From positions 496,001 to 560,000 of the forward strand of contig NZ_JASVDS010000002.1 in assembly GCF_030285365.1 (NCBI RefSeq): DNA of 64,000 nt, written 5' to 3'. The notes beneath the pieces were generated by a model. It did not search any database and was not told the origin of the DNA. It saw only the letters and a list, made by a program, of their open reading frames with translations. Every line of letters begins with the position of its first letter. Within the stretch, counting starts at the first letter, position 1. Positions 49,839 through 58,985 of this stretch are shown piece after piece. The translations under genes and the position numbers were made by a program. Source of the DNA: Roseateles subflavus. GTDB lineage: Bacteria; Pseudomonadota; Gammaproteobacteria; Burkholderiales; Burkholderiaceae_C.

Positions 49839-50749
49839 GGGCCGATGCCCTCCGTGTCCTTGGGGTCGTTGAAGTGCGCCTCGACGTCCATCGGCAGCAG
49901 CTGGATGCTGGCGCGCAGGCCGGGCACGGCCTCCATCAACGCACGCTCGACGGCCCCGCGCTCGGCCGCGGCCTGGCCGAGGGACCAGCCCGAGGGCATG
50001 TGCATGTGCATGTCCACGTAGCGGCGCTGGCCCGAGACGCGCGTGGCGATGTGGTCGAAGCGGACCTGCTGATGGCTGCAGCGCTCCAGCACGGCGTGGA
50101 TGGCCGCCTGGCTCTCGCTGTCCAGCGCCTCGTCCATCAAGCCGGCGGCGGACTCCATCACCAGCAGCGCGCCCTCGCGCAGGATGTTCAGCGCCACGAG
50201 CACGGCGATCACCGGGTCCAGCCAGAGCCAGCCCGTGGCCATCACGCCGATCAGGCCGGCGACGACGCCGATGGAGGTCCAGACATCGGTGAAGAGGTGG
50301 CGGGCATCGGCCTCGAGCGCCTTGGAGCGGTGTTCGCGGGCCTTCTTCATCATCGCGAAGGCCAGTCCACCGTTGAGCGCCGAGCTCACGAGCGAGAGCA
50401 CCATGCCCAGGCCCAGCTGCTCCACCGGCTGCGGACTCAGCAGGCGGTGCACGGCGGCCCAGATGATGCCGGCCGCGGCCGCGAAGATCAGCACGCCCTC
50501 GAAGCCGCTGGAGAAGTACTCGGCCTTGTGGTGGCCGAAGGGGTGGTCGTCGTCGGGCGGGCGCTGCGCCACGGTCACCATGGCCAGGGCGAACATGGCG
50601 CCGGCGAGGTTGACGAGGGACTCCAGGGCGTCCGAGAGCAGGGAGACGGAGCCGGTCCAGTACCACGCCCCGGTCTTCAGGGCGATGGTGACGGCCGCCA
50701 CCGCGACGGAGAGCTTGAGGTAGCTGGAGACTTGCATGATGGACGGCAT
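49835..50749 (-). CDS. Cation diffusion facilitator family transporter
   Basis: A 304-residue Zn/Fe/Co-type efflux protein with six membrane segments. Metal-binding motifs are [15 protein letters not shown] in helix 2 and [13 protein letters not shown] in helix 5; the loop [13 protein letters not shown] and a C-terminal cytoplasmic domain ([10 protein letters not shown]) are typical. A second ATG four codons later (50737) is an alternative start. The metal is not determined. It is coupled to dtd. Confidence 0.92.
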   Translation of the reverse strand: MPSIMQVSSYLKLSVAVAAVTIALKTGAWYWTGSVSLLSDALESLVNLAGAMFALAMVTVAQRPPDDDHPFGHHKAEYFSSGFEGVLIFAAAAGIIWAAVHRLLSPQPVEQLGLGMVLSLVSSALNGGLAFAMMKKAREHRSKALEADARHLFTDVWTSIGVVAGLIGVMATGWLWLDPVIAVLVALNILREGALLVMESAAGLMDEALDSESQAAIHAVLERCSHQQVRFDHIATRVSGQRRYVDMHMHMPSGWSLGQAAAERGAVERALMEAVPGLRASIQLLPMDVEAHFNDPKDTEGIGP

Positions 50750-50911
50750 TCTCGCCGTTCCCGGCCGGGCCCGAATGCAATGCGAAGCGTTCTCCTTTTG
50801 TGAAGACCGGCTCCGCGCGGAGGCGGCGGGCACGGTCCTACAATCGCCGCGAGTTCCGCGCGGGCTCGCCCGATTTCCGTTTTTTCCCGCGCCTTCCTGC
50901 CGAGCAGCCCC

Positions 50912-51823
50912 ATGAAGAACGACTCCGCCCTGCACACCGACGTGTCCCACATCGCCCCGCGCGAGAAGGCCGAGATCCTCTCCCAGGCGCTGCCCTACAT
51001 CCGCAAGTTCCACGGCAAGACCATCGTGATCAAGTACGGCGGCAACGCCATGACCGATCCGGTGCTGCAGCAGGACTTCGCCGAGGACGTGGTCCTGCTC
51101 AAGCTGGTCGGCATGAACCCCGTGGTGGTGCACGGCGGCGGCCCGCAGATCGAGGAGCTGCTGACCAAGCTCGGCAAGAAGGGCCAGTTCATCCAGGGCA
51201 TGCGCGTCACCGACAAGGAGACCATGGACGTGGTCGAGTGGGTGCTGGCCGGCGAGGTGCAGCAGGACGTCGTGGGCCTGATCAACGCCGCCGGCGGCAA
51301 GGCCGTGGGCCTGACGGGCCGGGACGGCGGGATGATCCGCGCCAAGCAGCTGAAGGTCCAGGACAAGGACGACCCCAGCAAGGAACACGACATCGGCCAG
51401 GTCGGGGACATCGTCTCCATCGACCCGAGCGTGGTGAAGGCGCTGCAGGACGACCAGTTCATCCCCGTCGTGAGCCCCATCGGCTTCGGCGAGAACAACG
51501 AGAGCTACAACATCAACGCCGACGTGGTCGCCGCCAAGCTGGCCACGGTGCTGCAGGCCGAGAAGCTGCTGATGCTGACCAACATCCGCGGCGTGCTGGA
51601 CAAGGAAGGCCAGCTGATGACCGAGCTGACGCCCCGCCGCATCGACGAGCTGGTGGCGGACGGCACCATCAGCGGCGGCATGATCCCCAAGATCGCCGGC
51701 GCCATCGATGCGGCCAAGAGCGGCGTGAACGCCGTGCACATCATCGACGGCCGCGTGCCGCACGCCATGCTGCTGGAGATCCTCTCCGACCAGGCCTACG
51801 GCACGATGATCCGCTCGCACTGA
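50912..51823 (+). CDS. argB: Acetylglutamate kinase
   Basis: Second step of arginine synthesis, ATP plus N-acetylglutamate to the phosphate. 303 residues. [10 protein letters not shown] (residues 38-47) and [17 protein letters not shown] are the nucleotide and substrate loops. [20 protein letters not shown] and TDGTISGGM-type text ([17 protein letters not shown]) complete the signature. The N-terminal helix and sequence around it suggest the arginine-sensitive hexameric type. A TACAAT hexamer at 50839-50844 may be its -10. Confidence 0.97.
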   Translation: MKNDSALHTDVSHIAPREKAEILSQALPYIRKFHGKTIVIKYGGNAMTDPVLQQDFAEDVVLLKLVGMNPVVVHGGGPQIEELLTKLGKKGQFIQGMRVTDKETMDVVEWVLAGEVQQDVVGLINAAGGKAVGLTGRDGGMIRAKQLKVQDKDDPSKEHDIGQVGDIVSIDPSVVKALQDDQFIPVVSPIGFGENNESYNINADVVAAKLATVLQAEKLLMLTNIRGVLDKEGQLMTELTPRRIDELVADGTISGGMIPKIAGAIDAAKSGVNAVHIIDGRVPHAMLLEILSDQAYGTMIRSH

Positions 51824-51836
51824 GCGCGGGTCGTTG

Positions 51837-52604
51837 ATGCGGCGCCCCCCGCTGCGCCATGTCGGCCGGGCTCGCCAGCGGGGCGAGGGGCCGGTGTGGT
51901 TCTTCGATCTCGACAACACGCTGCACAACGCCTCGGACCGCGTCTTCGGCGCGCTCAACGTGGCCATGACGCGCTACATCGAGCAGCACCTCGGCGTCGA
52001 CACCGCGGAGGCGAACCGCCTGCGCCGCCTCTACTGGGCCCGCTACGGCGCGACGCTCACCGGCCTGGTGCGCCACCACGGCGTCGACGCGGCCCACTTC
52101 CTGGCCGAGACGCATGCGCTGCCGGGCATGGAGCGGCATCTGCATGGCCATGCCCATGACCTGGCGGCGCTGCGCCGTCTGCCCGGACGCAAGTTTCTCC
52201 TGACGAACGGCCCCGAGGCCTATGCATGGCGCGTGCTGCGTGCGGTGGGGCTGGCGCAGGACTTCGAGGGCGTGATCGCGCTGGAGCAGATGCGCGTCTT
52301 CGGCGTGCTGCGGCCCAAGCCGGACCGCCGCATGTTCCGCCATCTGCTGGCCCGGCTCGACCTGCGCCCGGCACAGTGCATCCTCGTGGAGGACAGCCTG
52401 ATGCACCAGAAGGCGGCCCGCTCGCTGGGCCTGCGCACGGTGTGGGTCCAGCGCTGGTTGCGGGCCTCTGTGCACGGCCCCGAAGCGCATCTGCCGCTGC
52501 GTCGCTGCCCGGCCTATGTGGACGCGCGCATCAGCGGGCTGAGCGCCCTGCGCTGGCCTGCACTTGTCCACATTACGGAGAACGCCGGAGGGGGTTTTCC
52601 ATAG
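51837..52604 (+). CDS. HAD-family pyrimidine 5'-nucleotidase
   Basis: 255 residues. HAD motif I VWFFDLDNTLHN (nucleophile and acid Asp), motif II FLLTNGPE, motif III/IV KPDRRMFRHLL and CILVEDSLMHQKAARSLGL are present. This is the SDT1/YjjG-like branch that dephosphorylates pyrimidine nucleotides. It lies 13 bp after argB, an arrangement shared with slmA in related betaproteobacteria. The C-terminal 20 residues are probably disordered. Confidence 0.87.
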   Translation: MRRPPLRHVGRARQRGEGPVWFFDLDNTLHNASDRVFGALNVAMTRYIEQHLGVDTAEANRLRRLYWARYGATLTGLVRHHGVDAAHFLAETHALPGMERHLHGHAHDLAALRRLPGRKFLLTNGPEAYAWRVLRAVGLAQDFEGVIALEQMRVFGVLRPKPDRRMFRHLLARLDLRPAQCILVEDSLMHQKAARSLGLRTVWVQRWLRASVHGPEAHLPLRRCPAYVDARISGLSALRWPALVHITENAGGGFP

Positions 52605-52712
52605 CCCCCTGATCGCCCGATGCCGCCGGCCTGCTTTTGACGGTAGCATCCGGCTCGCAGTGGCGGCGGTGCACCTGCCCCGCATAGCCGGGTACAGAAG
52701 AACGACAAGCTC

Positions 52713-53396
52713 ATGTCATTGTTCAGCGTTCTGATTGTCGAAGACCAGGTTCGTTTCCGGGAAGCCTTCGAGAAGTCCTTGTCCCAAGCTGGGGACATCC
52801 GCCTTCTGGGCATGGCGTCTGACCTGCAACAGGGGCGCCGAATGTTCGATCAGCTGCGCCCCGACGTGCTGCTGGTGGACCTGGACCTGCCGGGCGGCAG
52901 CGGCATCGAGCTCATCCGCCACGCCGCACAGGCGCACCCCGACTGCGAAGTGATGGTGATCTCGGTCTTTGGTGACGAGCAGCACGTGCTCTCCAGCATC
53001 GAGGCCGGCGCCACCGGCTACCTGCTCAAGGACAGCCTCGCCCTCGACCTCCCCGACCAGCTGCGCGCGCTGCGCAGCGGTGGCAGCCCCATCAGCCCGG
53101 TCATCGCACGGCGCCTGCTGCTGCGCCTGAATGCCGGCACCCAGCATCTGCACGGCCTGCCTGCGGAGACCGGCGCCGCGCCGCTGGACGAGAACGTCAT
53201 TGCGCTCTCCGAACAGGAGTCGCGCGTGCTGCACCTGGCGGCCAAGGGCTTCACCTTTGATGAGATCGCACAGTTCCTGCAGGTGTCGCCGCATACGGTC
53301 ATGACCTATGTCAAGCGCATCTACCGCAAGCTGCAGGTGCGCTCCAAGGTCGAGGCCATCTACGAGGCACGCCGGCTGGGCTGGCTGCGCGACTGA
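52713..53396 (+). CDS. Orphan NarL/LuxR-type response regulator
   Basis: 227 residues. The receiver domain has the acid pair E10-D11, phosphoacceptor D56 (LLVDLDLPGGSG) and the conserved Lys in GYLLKDS. The LuxR HTH is LSEQESRVLHLAAKGFTFDE, then IAQFLQVSPHTVMTYVKRIY. No histidine kinase is adjacent. It sits between the HAD and slmA genes; a TTGACG hexamer in the spacer upstream could be its -35. Confidence 0.92.
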   Translation: MSLFSVLIVEDQVRFREAFEKSLSQAGDIRLLGMASDLQQGRRMFDQLRPDVLLVDLDLPGGSGIELIRHAAQAHPDCEVMVISVFGDEQHVLSSIEAGATGYLLKDSLALDLPDQLRALRSGGSPISPVIARRLLLRLNAGTQHLHGLPAETGAAPLDENVIALSEQESRVLHLAAKGFTFDEIAQFLQVSPHTVMTYVKRIYRKLQVRSKVEAIYEARRLGWLRD

Positions 53397-53463
53397 GCGT
53401 CGCGCGCTTCCGGTCTCGCACCGGCCGGGGGACCTGCGGGCCTGTGCCAGAATCCACAGCGCC

Positions 53464-54129
53464 ATGCACGTCGCCGCCACCCCCGATCTGGACCCCGAAG
53501 ACCCTGCCGCCGGCCCCGCCGCCGCGGCAGCGCCCGAGACCAAGCGCCGCACGCGCCCCAAGCCCGGCGAGCGCCGCGTGCAGATCCTGCAGACTCTCGC
53601 CAGCATGCTGGAGCAGCCGGGCGCCGAGCGCGTCACCACGGCCGCCCTAGCGGGCCGCCTGGAGGTCAGCGAAGCCGCGCTGTACCGGCATTTCGCGAGC
53701 AAGGCCCAGATGTTCGAGGGCCTCATCGAATTCATCGAGTCCAGCATCTACACCCTGCTGAACCAGATCACCGAGCGCGAGGCCGGGGGCCTGGTGCAGG
53801 CGCAGCGCATCGTCTCGGTGCTGCTGCAGTTCGGCGAGCGCAACCCGGGCATGAGCCGGGTGATGGTGGGGGACGCCCTCGTCTACGAGAACGAGCGGCT
53901 GATCCAGCGCATGAACCTCTTCTTCGACCGCGTCGAGGCCACGCTGCGGCAGGTCCTGCGCCAGGCGGCCGAGGCCGACGGCTCGGACACGCCGACGGTG
54001 CAGGCCAACGCCCAGGCCTCGGTGCTGGTGAGCTTCATCATCGGCCGCCTGCAGCGCTATGCCCGCTCGGGCTTCAAGCGCATGCCCACCGAGCAGCTGG
54101 ACGTCGCCCTGGCGCTGCTGACGCGCTGA
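53464..54129 (+). CDS. slmA: TetR-type nucleoid occlusion factor SlmA
   Basis: A 221-residue TetR-family protein. The N-terminal 35 residues are a charged, Pro-rich extension. The HTH is VTTAALAGRLEVSEAALYRH, then FASKAQMFEGLIEFIESSIY as in SlmA proteins. SlmA binds DNA sites and blocks FtsZ assembly over the nucleoid in gammaproteobacteria; the same role is inferred here. argB-HAD-slmA proximity is a common betaproteobacterial context. Confidence 0.82.
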   Translation: MHVAATPDLDPEDPAAGPAAAAAPETKRRTRPKPGERRVQILQTLASMLEQPGAERVTTAALAGRLEVSEAALYRHFASKAQMFEGLIEFIESSIYTLLNQITEREAGGLVQAQRIVSVLLQFGERNPGMSRVMVGDALVYENERLIQRMNLFFDRVEATLRQVLRQAAEADGSDTPTVQANAQASVLVSFIIGRLQRYARSGFKRMPTEQLDVALALLTR

Positions 54130-54190
54130 GTCCGCGGCCCGCGCCGGCCGTCCTTCATCTCTCATGCCCCGGTTCGCCGGGAAGACCGCC

Positions 54191-55123
54191 ATGTCCACCG
54201 ACGCCCTTGCCCAGTTCCTGAGCCGCGCGGAACGCCTCCTGGCCCGTGCCGAGTCCCTGCTGCCGCCCGCGCTGGGCGCGCCGGACTGGGCTGCCTCCAG
54301 CGCCTTCCGCTACCGCCGCCGCCGGGGCGTGCCGGTGCTCGAGCCGGTGCGCCACGTGGCCACGATCCGCCTCGAGGCGCTGAAGGAGGTCGACGCCCAG
54401 AAGGAGCGGCTGCTGCAGAACAGCCGCCAGTTCGTGCAGGGCCGCCCGGCGAACAATGTGCTGCTGACGGGCGCGCGCGGCACGGGCAAGAGCTCGCTGA
54501 TCAAGGCCGTGCTGAACGAGTTCGCACCCCAGGGCCTGCGCCTGATCGAGGTGGACAAGGCCGATCTCGTCGATCTGCCCGACCTCGTGGACCTGGTGGC
54601 CGAGCGGCCCGAGCGATTCATCGTCTTCTGCGACGACCTCAGCTTCGAGGAGGGCGAGGCCGGCTACAAGGCACTGAAGTCGATGCTGGATGGCTCCATC
54701 GCCGCGGCGAGCGACAACGTGCTGATCTACGCCACCAGCAACCGCCGCCACCTGCTGCCCGAGCAGATGCGGGACAACCTCGCCGCGAAGGTGGACGAGA
54801 ACGGCGAGCTGCACCCGGGCGAGGCCATCGAGGAGAAGGTGAGCCTGTCCGAGCGCTTCGGGCTGTGGATCAGCTTCTATCCCTTCAGCCAGCAGGAGTA
54901 CCTCGCCATCGCGGGCCAGTGGCTGCGCCATTTCGGCCTCGACGAGGCGGCCATCGCCGCGGCCCGCCAGCCGGCGCTCATCTGGGCGCTGGAGCGGGGC
55001 TCGCGCTCCGGGCGCGTGGCCTACCAGTTCGCCCGCGATCTGGCCGGTCGCGGGGGCGCCGGCACGGCCATGCAGGCCGCGCCGGGCGATGCACCCATTC
55101 CCGACGGCCTGGACGAGGTCTGA
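54191..55123 (+). CDS. DUF815 AAA-type ATPase
   Basis: 310 residues. Walker A is GARGTGKSSLIKAVLNEF (near residue 95) and Walker B IVFCDDLSFEEGEAGYKALK; the YATSNRRHLLPEQMRDN sensor region and SERFGLWISFYPFSQQEYLA are the DUF815 hallmarks. Function is unknown. The upstream ATG at 54164 is an alternative. The MutT gene follows 5 bp downstream, so they form one transcription unit. Confidence 0.9.
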   Translation: MSTDALAQFLSRAERLLARAESLLPPALGAPDWAASSAFRYRRRRGVPVLEPVRHVATIRLEALKEVDAQKERLLQNSRQFVQGRPANNVLLTGARGTGKSSLIKAVLNEFAPQGLRLIEVDKADLVDLPDLVDLVAERPERFIVFCDDLSFEEGEAGYKALKSMLDGSIAAASDNVLIYATSNRRHLLPEQMRDNLAAKVDENGELHPGEAIEEKVSLSERFGLWISFYPFSQQEYLAIAGQWLRHFGLDEAAIAAARQPALIWALERGSRSGRVAYQFARDLAGRGGAGTAMQAAPGDAPIPDGLDEV

Positions 55124-55128
55124 ACCCG

Positions 55129-55587
55129 ATGACGAACGAGACGATGACGACGGACCGCGTGCCGGTGGACGTGGCCGTGGGCGTGCTGGTGAAGCGCGAT
55201 GCCGACGGCCGCGAAGGCGACTTCCTGCTCACCTCGCGCCCCGAGGGCAAGGTGTATGCCGGCTACTGGGAGTACCCGGGCGGCAAGCTGGAGGCCGGCG
55301 AGAGCGTGGAACAGGCCCTGCGACGCGAGCTCCAGGAGGAGCTGGGCATCACCATCGGCGCCGCGCATCCGTGGAAGGTCGAGGTGATGGACTACCCGCA
55401 CGCCCGGGTGCGCCTGCACTTCTGCAAGGTCTACGACTGGCAGGGCGAGTTCGAGATGCGCGAGGCCCAGCAGATGGCCTGGCAGGGCCTGCCGGTGACG
55501 GTGCGGCCGGTGCTGCCGGGCACCATCCCCGTCCTGGACTGGTTCGCCGCCGAGCGCGGCTTCCAGGGGGCGACGCACCGTGGCTGA
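55129..55587 (+). CDS. MutT-type 8-oxo-dGTP diphosphatase
   Basis: 152 residues with the full Nudix box [20 protein letters not shown] followed by ELGI. The N-terminal [12 protein letters not shown] and the [20 protein letters not shown] segment are typical of MutT, which cleans oxidised dGTP from the nucleotide pool. It lies between DUF815 and hisI, an arrangement common in betaproteobacteria. The stop falls just before the hisI start region. Confidence 0.88.
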   Translation: MTNETMTTDRVPVDVAVGVLVKRDADGREGDFLLTSRPEGKVYAGYWEYPGGKLEAGESVEQALRRELQEELGITIGAAHPWKVEVMDYPHARVRLHFCKVYDWQGEFEMREAQQMAWQGLPVTVRPVLPGTIPVLDWFAAERGFQGATHRG

Positions 55588-55600
55588 GTACACTGCCGGC

Positions 55601-55993
55601 ATGGATTGGCTGGATCAGATCAAGTGGGACGAGCAGGGCCTGGTGCCCGTCATCGCCCAGGAGCGCGACACGGGCGATGTGCTCATGTTCGCCTGGATGA
55701 ACCGCGAGGCCCTGCGCCTGACGGCCGAGCGCGGCGAGGCCGTGTACTGGAGCCGCTCGCGCCAGAAGCTGTGGCACAAGGGCGAGGAGTCCGGCCACAG
55801 CCAGCAGGTGCACGAGATGCGCCTGGACTGCGACCACGACGTCGTCCTGCTGAAGATCACGCAGCGCGGCCACGAGCCCGGCATCGCCTGCCACACGGGC
55901 CGGCACAGCTGCTTCTTCCAGCGCCTGGACGGGCAGCAGTGGACGACGGTCGAGCCGGTGCTCAAGGACCCGGACCACATCTACAGCAAGTGA
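55601..55993 (+). CDS. hisI: Phosphoribosyl-AMP cyclohydrolase
   Basis: Third step of histidine synthesis. 130 residues. [33 protein letters not shown] and the metal-binding [15 protein letters not shown] and [13 protein letters not shown] (paired Cys ligands) are diagnostic. ATG 55601 (MDWLDQIKW) is preferred to a GTG seven codons upstream. Starts the hisI-hisE-...-tatABC stretch. Confidence 0.96.
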   Translation: MDWLDQIKWDEQGLVPVIAQERDTGDVLMFAWMNREALRLTAERGEAVYWSRSRQKLWHKGEESGHSQQVHEMRLDCDHDVVLLKITQRGHEPGIACHTGRHSCFFQRLDGQQWTTVEPVLKDPDHIYSK

Positions 55994-56012
55994 TCGACTG
56001 CGAGACCACGGC

Positions 56013-56348
56013 ATGAACGGCAATGACATCCTGGCCCGCCTGGGCGAGACCATCGATTCCCGCAAGCCCGAGGCGGGTGGCGACCCGTCCGCCAGCTACG
56101 TGGCCAAGCTCTTTCACAAGGGCCTGGACAGCATCCTGAAGAAGGTCGGCGAGGAAGCCACCGAGGTGGTGCTGGCCGCCAAGGACGGCGACCCCGCCAA
56201 GCTGACCTACGAGGTGGCCGACCTCTGGTTCCATTCCATGATCGCGCTCAGCGCCCTGGGACTGAAGCCGGCGGACGTGCTGAACGAGCTGGCGCGCCGG
56301 GAAGGGCTGTCGGGCCTGGAGGAGTTCGCCGCGCGGCCCAAGGGCTGA
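56013..56348 (+). CDS. hisE: Phosphoribosyl-ATP pyrophosphatase
   Basis: Second step of histidine synthesis, removing pyrophosphate from PR-ATP. 111 residues of the MazG-like all-alpha fold: [57 protein letters not shown]. hisI ends 19 bp upstream. The separate hisI and hisE genes (not fused) are usual in betaproteobacteria. Confidence 0.95.
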   Translation: MNGNDILARLGETIDSRKPEAGGDPSASYVAKLFHKGLDSILKKVGEEATEVVLAAKDGDPAKLTYEVADLWFHSMIALSALGLKPADVLNELARREGLSGLEEFAARPKG

Positions 56349-56454
56349 CGGGGCGCAGGAGGGGCGAGCGGGCTGCAGGAACGAGTCGGACACACGAGTC
56401 GCAGGACAGCCCGCCGCCCAGAGGAAAGCCATCACCAATGTCTGGGAGGACACC

Positions 56455-56919
56455 ATGATCGACCACACGAAGGGGCCGCAGCCGGCCCGCCGCCGGCCCC
56501 GGCCAATCGCCCGCAGCCCGCAGCAGGAGCAAAGCCTGCGCAACCTGACGCTGGTGGTCTACGTGCTCTACGGCCTGAGCCTGGTGACGGGCCTGCCGGT
56601 GCTGCTGGCCCTCGTCCTCAACTATGCCCGTCTGGCGGAGAGCCGCGGGACGTTGTATGACAGCCACCTGCGCTGGCTGCTGCGCACCTTCTGGTGGGGG
56701 CTGTTCTGGCTGCTGTTCGGCGGCGCCCTGCTGGTGGCCGGCATGGCCAGTGGGAGCATCGGCGCCTCCAACGCCTACGTCGACCACGACTACCGCGTGT
56801 TCGGGATCGTCAGCTTCTTCCTGGCCGCGGCGGTGCTGTTCCTGGATTGGCTGTGGGTCGTCACGCGGCTGGTGCGCGGCCTCCTGAACTGGAATGATCA
56901 CCTCGCGATGCCGGGCTGA
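56455..56919 (+). CDS. Small membrane protein of the his-tat operon (DUF4870-like)
   Basis: 154 residues with three to four hydrophobic helices: NLTLVVYVLYGLSLVTGLPV, a second after a short HLRWLLRTFWWGLFWLLFGG loop and a third near FGIVSFFLAAAVLFLDWLWV. The N-terminus is basic and Pro/Arg-rich. It is at the same place in related operons, between hisE and the HIT gene. Function unknown. GGGAGGA precedes the ATG. Confidence 0.75.
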   Translation: MIDHTKGPQPARRRPRPIARSPQQEQSLRNLTLVVYVLYGLSLVTGLPVLLALVLNYARLAESRGTLYDSHLRWLLRTFWWGLFWLLFGGALLVAGMASGSIGASNAYVDHDYRVFGIVSFFLAAAVLFLDWLWVVTRLVRGLLNWNDHLAMPG

Positions 56920-56970
56920 CGCCGGCGTCCCGCCTCGACCCTGCCTGTCACTGTCGCATTTGGAGTACCC

Positions 56971-57318
56971 ATGTCCCACGATCCGAACTGCATCTTCTGC
57001 AAGATCATCGCCGGCCAGATTCCCTCGAAGAAGGTCTACGAGGATGCGGACCTGCTGGCCTTCCATGACATCCATCCCTGGGCACCGGTGCATGTGCTGA
57101 TCATTCCCAAGCTGCATCTCGCCAGCATGGCCGATCTGACGGACGAGCATGCGCCGCTCCTGGGCAAGATGAGCGTGCTGGCGCCGAAGCTGATGAAGGA
57201 GCTGGGCGTGAACAACGGCTTCCGGACGGTGGTCAACACCGGCCCGGACGGCGGGCAGGAGGTGTACCACCTCCATATGCACGCCATGGGCGGGCCGCGT
57301 CCGTGGCTGAAGGGTTGA
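56971..57318 (+). CDS. hinT: HIT family nucleotide hydrolase (HinT-like)
   Basis: 115 residues. CIFCKIIAGQIPSKKVYEDA at the start, HDIHPWAPVHVLIIPKLHLA in the middle and the histidine triad VYHLHMHAMGG at the end define HinT-type phosphoramidases that act on AMP-lysine and similar compounds. It lies between the small membrane protein and tatA, as in many proteobacteria. Confidence 0.95.
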   Translation: MSHDPNCIFCKIIAGQIPSKKVYEDADLLAFHDIHPWAPVHVLIIPKLHLASMADLTDEHAPLLGKMSVLAPKLMKELGVNNGFRTVVNTGPDGGQEVYHLHMHAMGGPRPWLKG

Positions 57319-57419
57319 CCCCCTCTTGAAATACTGATGAATGAGGGTCATCTGTTCAGTCGCAAAGGACTGTCACGGACGGCGCCTAGAATCCGCTATT
57401 CGTTTTTGAGGAGACCACT

Positions 57420-57644
57420 ATGGGTGGACTGAGCATTGGACACTGGCTGATCGTTCTGCTGGTGGTGGTGGTGATTTTCGGCACCAAGAAGCTGCGCAAC
57501 GTGGGCTCCGATCTGGGCGCCGCGGTGAAGGGCTTCAAGGACGGCATGAAGGACGGTTCGGCTGACGCACCGGCCCAGCAGGTGAGCCACAACAAGGCGC
57601 AAGACCCGAACACGGTCGACGTGGACGCCAAGACCAAGTCCTGA
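57420..57644 (+). CDS. tatA: Sec-independent translocase subunit TatA
   Basis: 74 residues: an N-terminal membrane helix ([20 protein letters not shown]) followed by the amphipathic helix [20 protein letters not shown] and a flexible tail. It oligomerises to form the pore of the twin-arginine pathway. A TTGAGGAGA ribosome site precedes the ATG, and a possible -10 (TAGAAT, 57387-57392) lies in the 101-bp spacer, so tatABC may have its own promoter. Confidence 0.96.
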   Translation: MGGLSIGHWLIVLLVVVVIFGTKKLRNVGSDLGAAVKGFKDGMKDGSADAPAQQVSHNKAQDPNTVDVDAKTKS

Positions 57645-57655
57645 GCTGAGTACGG

Positions 57656-58117
57656 ATGCTTGATTTCGGCTTCGACAAACTGGCGCTGATCGGCGCCGTC
57701 GCCCTCATCGTGATCGGTCCTGAGCGGCTGCCCAAGGTGGCGCGCACGGCCGGGCACCTCATGGGCAAGGCCCGGCGCTACGTGGCGGACGTCAAGGCCG
57801 AGGTCAACCGGTCGATGGAGCTCGAGGAGCTTAAGAAGATGAAGGGCCAGTTCGAGGACGCCGCGCGCGACGTCGAGCAGAGCGTCCAGCAGGAAGTCAA
57901 TGCCGCCACCCAGGCCTTTGACCAGACCTGGCAGAGCATCGGCGGCGAGGGCAGCAGCTACGAGCCGCTGCCCCCGAGCTACCGCCATCCCGGCAAGAAG
58001 TGGCGCGTCAAGCGCGGCGCCATGCCGCTCTGGTACAAGCAGCAGCAAGGCGTGCGCCGCCACGTCCAGTCCGGCGCGGCCCGCGTGGCGCGCTTCCGCC
58101 CCCCCACGCGCTACTGA
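57656..58117 (+). CDS. tatB: Sec-independent translocase subunit TatB
   Basis: 153 residues. [20 protein letters not shown] is the membrane helix with the Glu-Arg-Leu-Pro hinge ([15 protein letters not shown]) typical of TatB, followed by a long amphipathic helix and a basic C-terminus. With TatC it recognises twin-arginine signals. tatA ends 11 bp upstream. Confidence 0.95.
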   Translation: MLDFGFDKLALIGAVALIVIGPERLPKVARTAGHLMGKARRYVADVKAEVNRSMELEELKKMKGQFEDAARDVEQSVQQEVNAATQAFDQTWQSIGGEGSSYEPLPPSYRHPGKKWRVKRGAMPLWYKQQQGVRRHVQSGAARVARFRPPTRY

Positions 58118-58156
58118 TTGCGCCTCTGACCGCGCCTTTCGAGAGCGCCTCCCCCC

Positions 58157-58939
58157 ATGAGTGCTTCCCCCGAAGACGAACTGGCCGGCACCGAGCAGCC
58201 CTTCGTGTCGCATTTGATCGAGCTGCGTGATCGCCTGATCCGCGCGATGCTGGCCGTCGGCGTGGCCTTCGGCCTGCTGTGCCTCTACCCGGGCCCGGCC
58301 GGTCTCTACGACCTGCTGGCGGCGCCGCTGGTGGCGCATCTGCCCAAGGGCTCGTCGATGATCGCCACCAACGTGCTCTCGCCCTTCCTGGTGCCGCTGA
58401 AGATCACGCTGCTGGCCGGTTTCCTCGTGGCGCTGCCCGTGGTGCTCTACCAGGTCTGGGCCTTTGTGGCGCCGGGGCTGTATTCGCACGAGAAGCGCCT
58501 GGTCCTGCCGCTGGTGATCTCCAGCACGGTGCTGTTCTTCGTGGGGGTGGCCTTCAGCTACTTCTTCGTCTTCGGCCAGGTCTTCAAGTTCATCCAGGGC
58601 TTCGCGCCCAAGAGCATCATGGCGGCGCCGGACATCGAGGCCTACCTGGGCTTCGTGATGACGATGTTCATCGCCTTCGGGGCCGCCTTCGAGGTGCCGG
58701 TGGTGGTGGTGGTGCTGGCCCGCATGGGGCTGGTGACGGTGGAGAAGCTGAAGGAATTCCGCGGCTACTTCATCGTGCTGGCCTTCATCATCGCGGCGGT
58801 GATCACGCCGCCGGACATCGTGTCGCAGCTGGCCCTGGCCATTCCCATGTGCGTGCTGTACGAGCTCGGCATCTGGGCCGCCGGCACCTTCATTCGCACG
58901 ACCCGCGCGCCGGACGAGGAATCGGACGCCACGTCCTGA
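58157..58939 (+). CDS. tatC: Sec-independent translocase subunit TatC
   Basis: 260 residues with six membrane helices. The N-terminal PFVSHLIELRDRLIRAM and loop VYQVWAFVAPGLYSHEKRLV are the conserved signal-recognition regions. FEVPVVVVVLARMGLVT and the closing AVITPPDIVSQLALAIPMCV are diagnostic. It ends the tatABC group and converges on the Do-family protease gene. Confidence 0.97.
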   Translation: MSASPEDELAGTEQPFVSHLIELRDRLIRAMLAVGVAFGLLCLYPGPAGLYDLLAAPLVAHLPKGSSMIATNVLSPFLVPLKITLLAGFLVALPVVLYQVWAFVAPGLYSHEKRLVLPLVISSTVLFFVGVAFSYFFVFGQVFKFIQGFAPKSIMAAPDIEAYLGFVMTMFIAFGAAFEVPVVVVVLARMGLVTVEKLKEFRGYFIVLAFIIAAVITPPDIVSQLALAIPMCVLYELGIWAAGTFIRTTRAPDEESDATS

Positions 58940-58985
58940 CGCGGGACCGCCGGGCTGCGGGGGGCATCACCGGCCCGGCGCGCGA

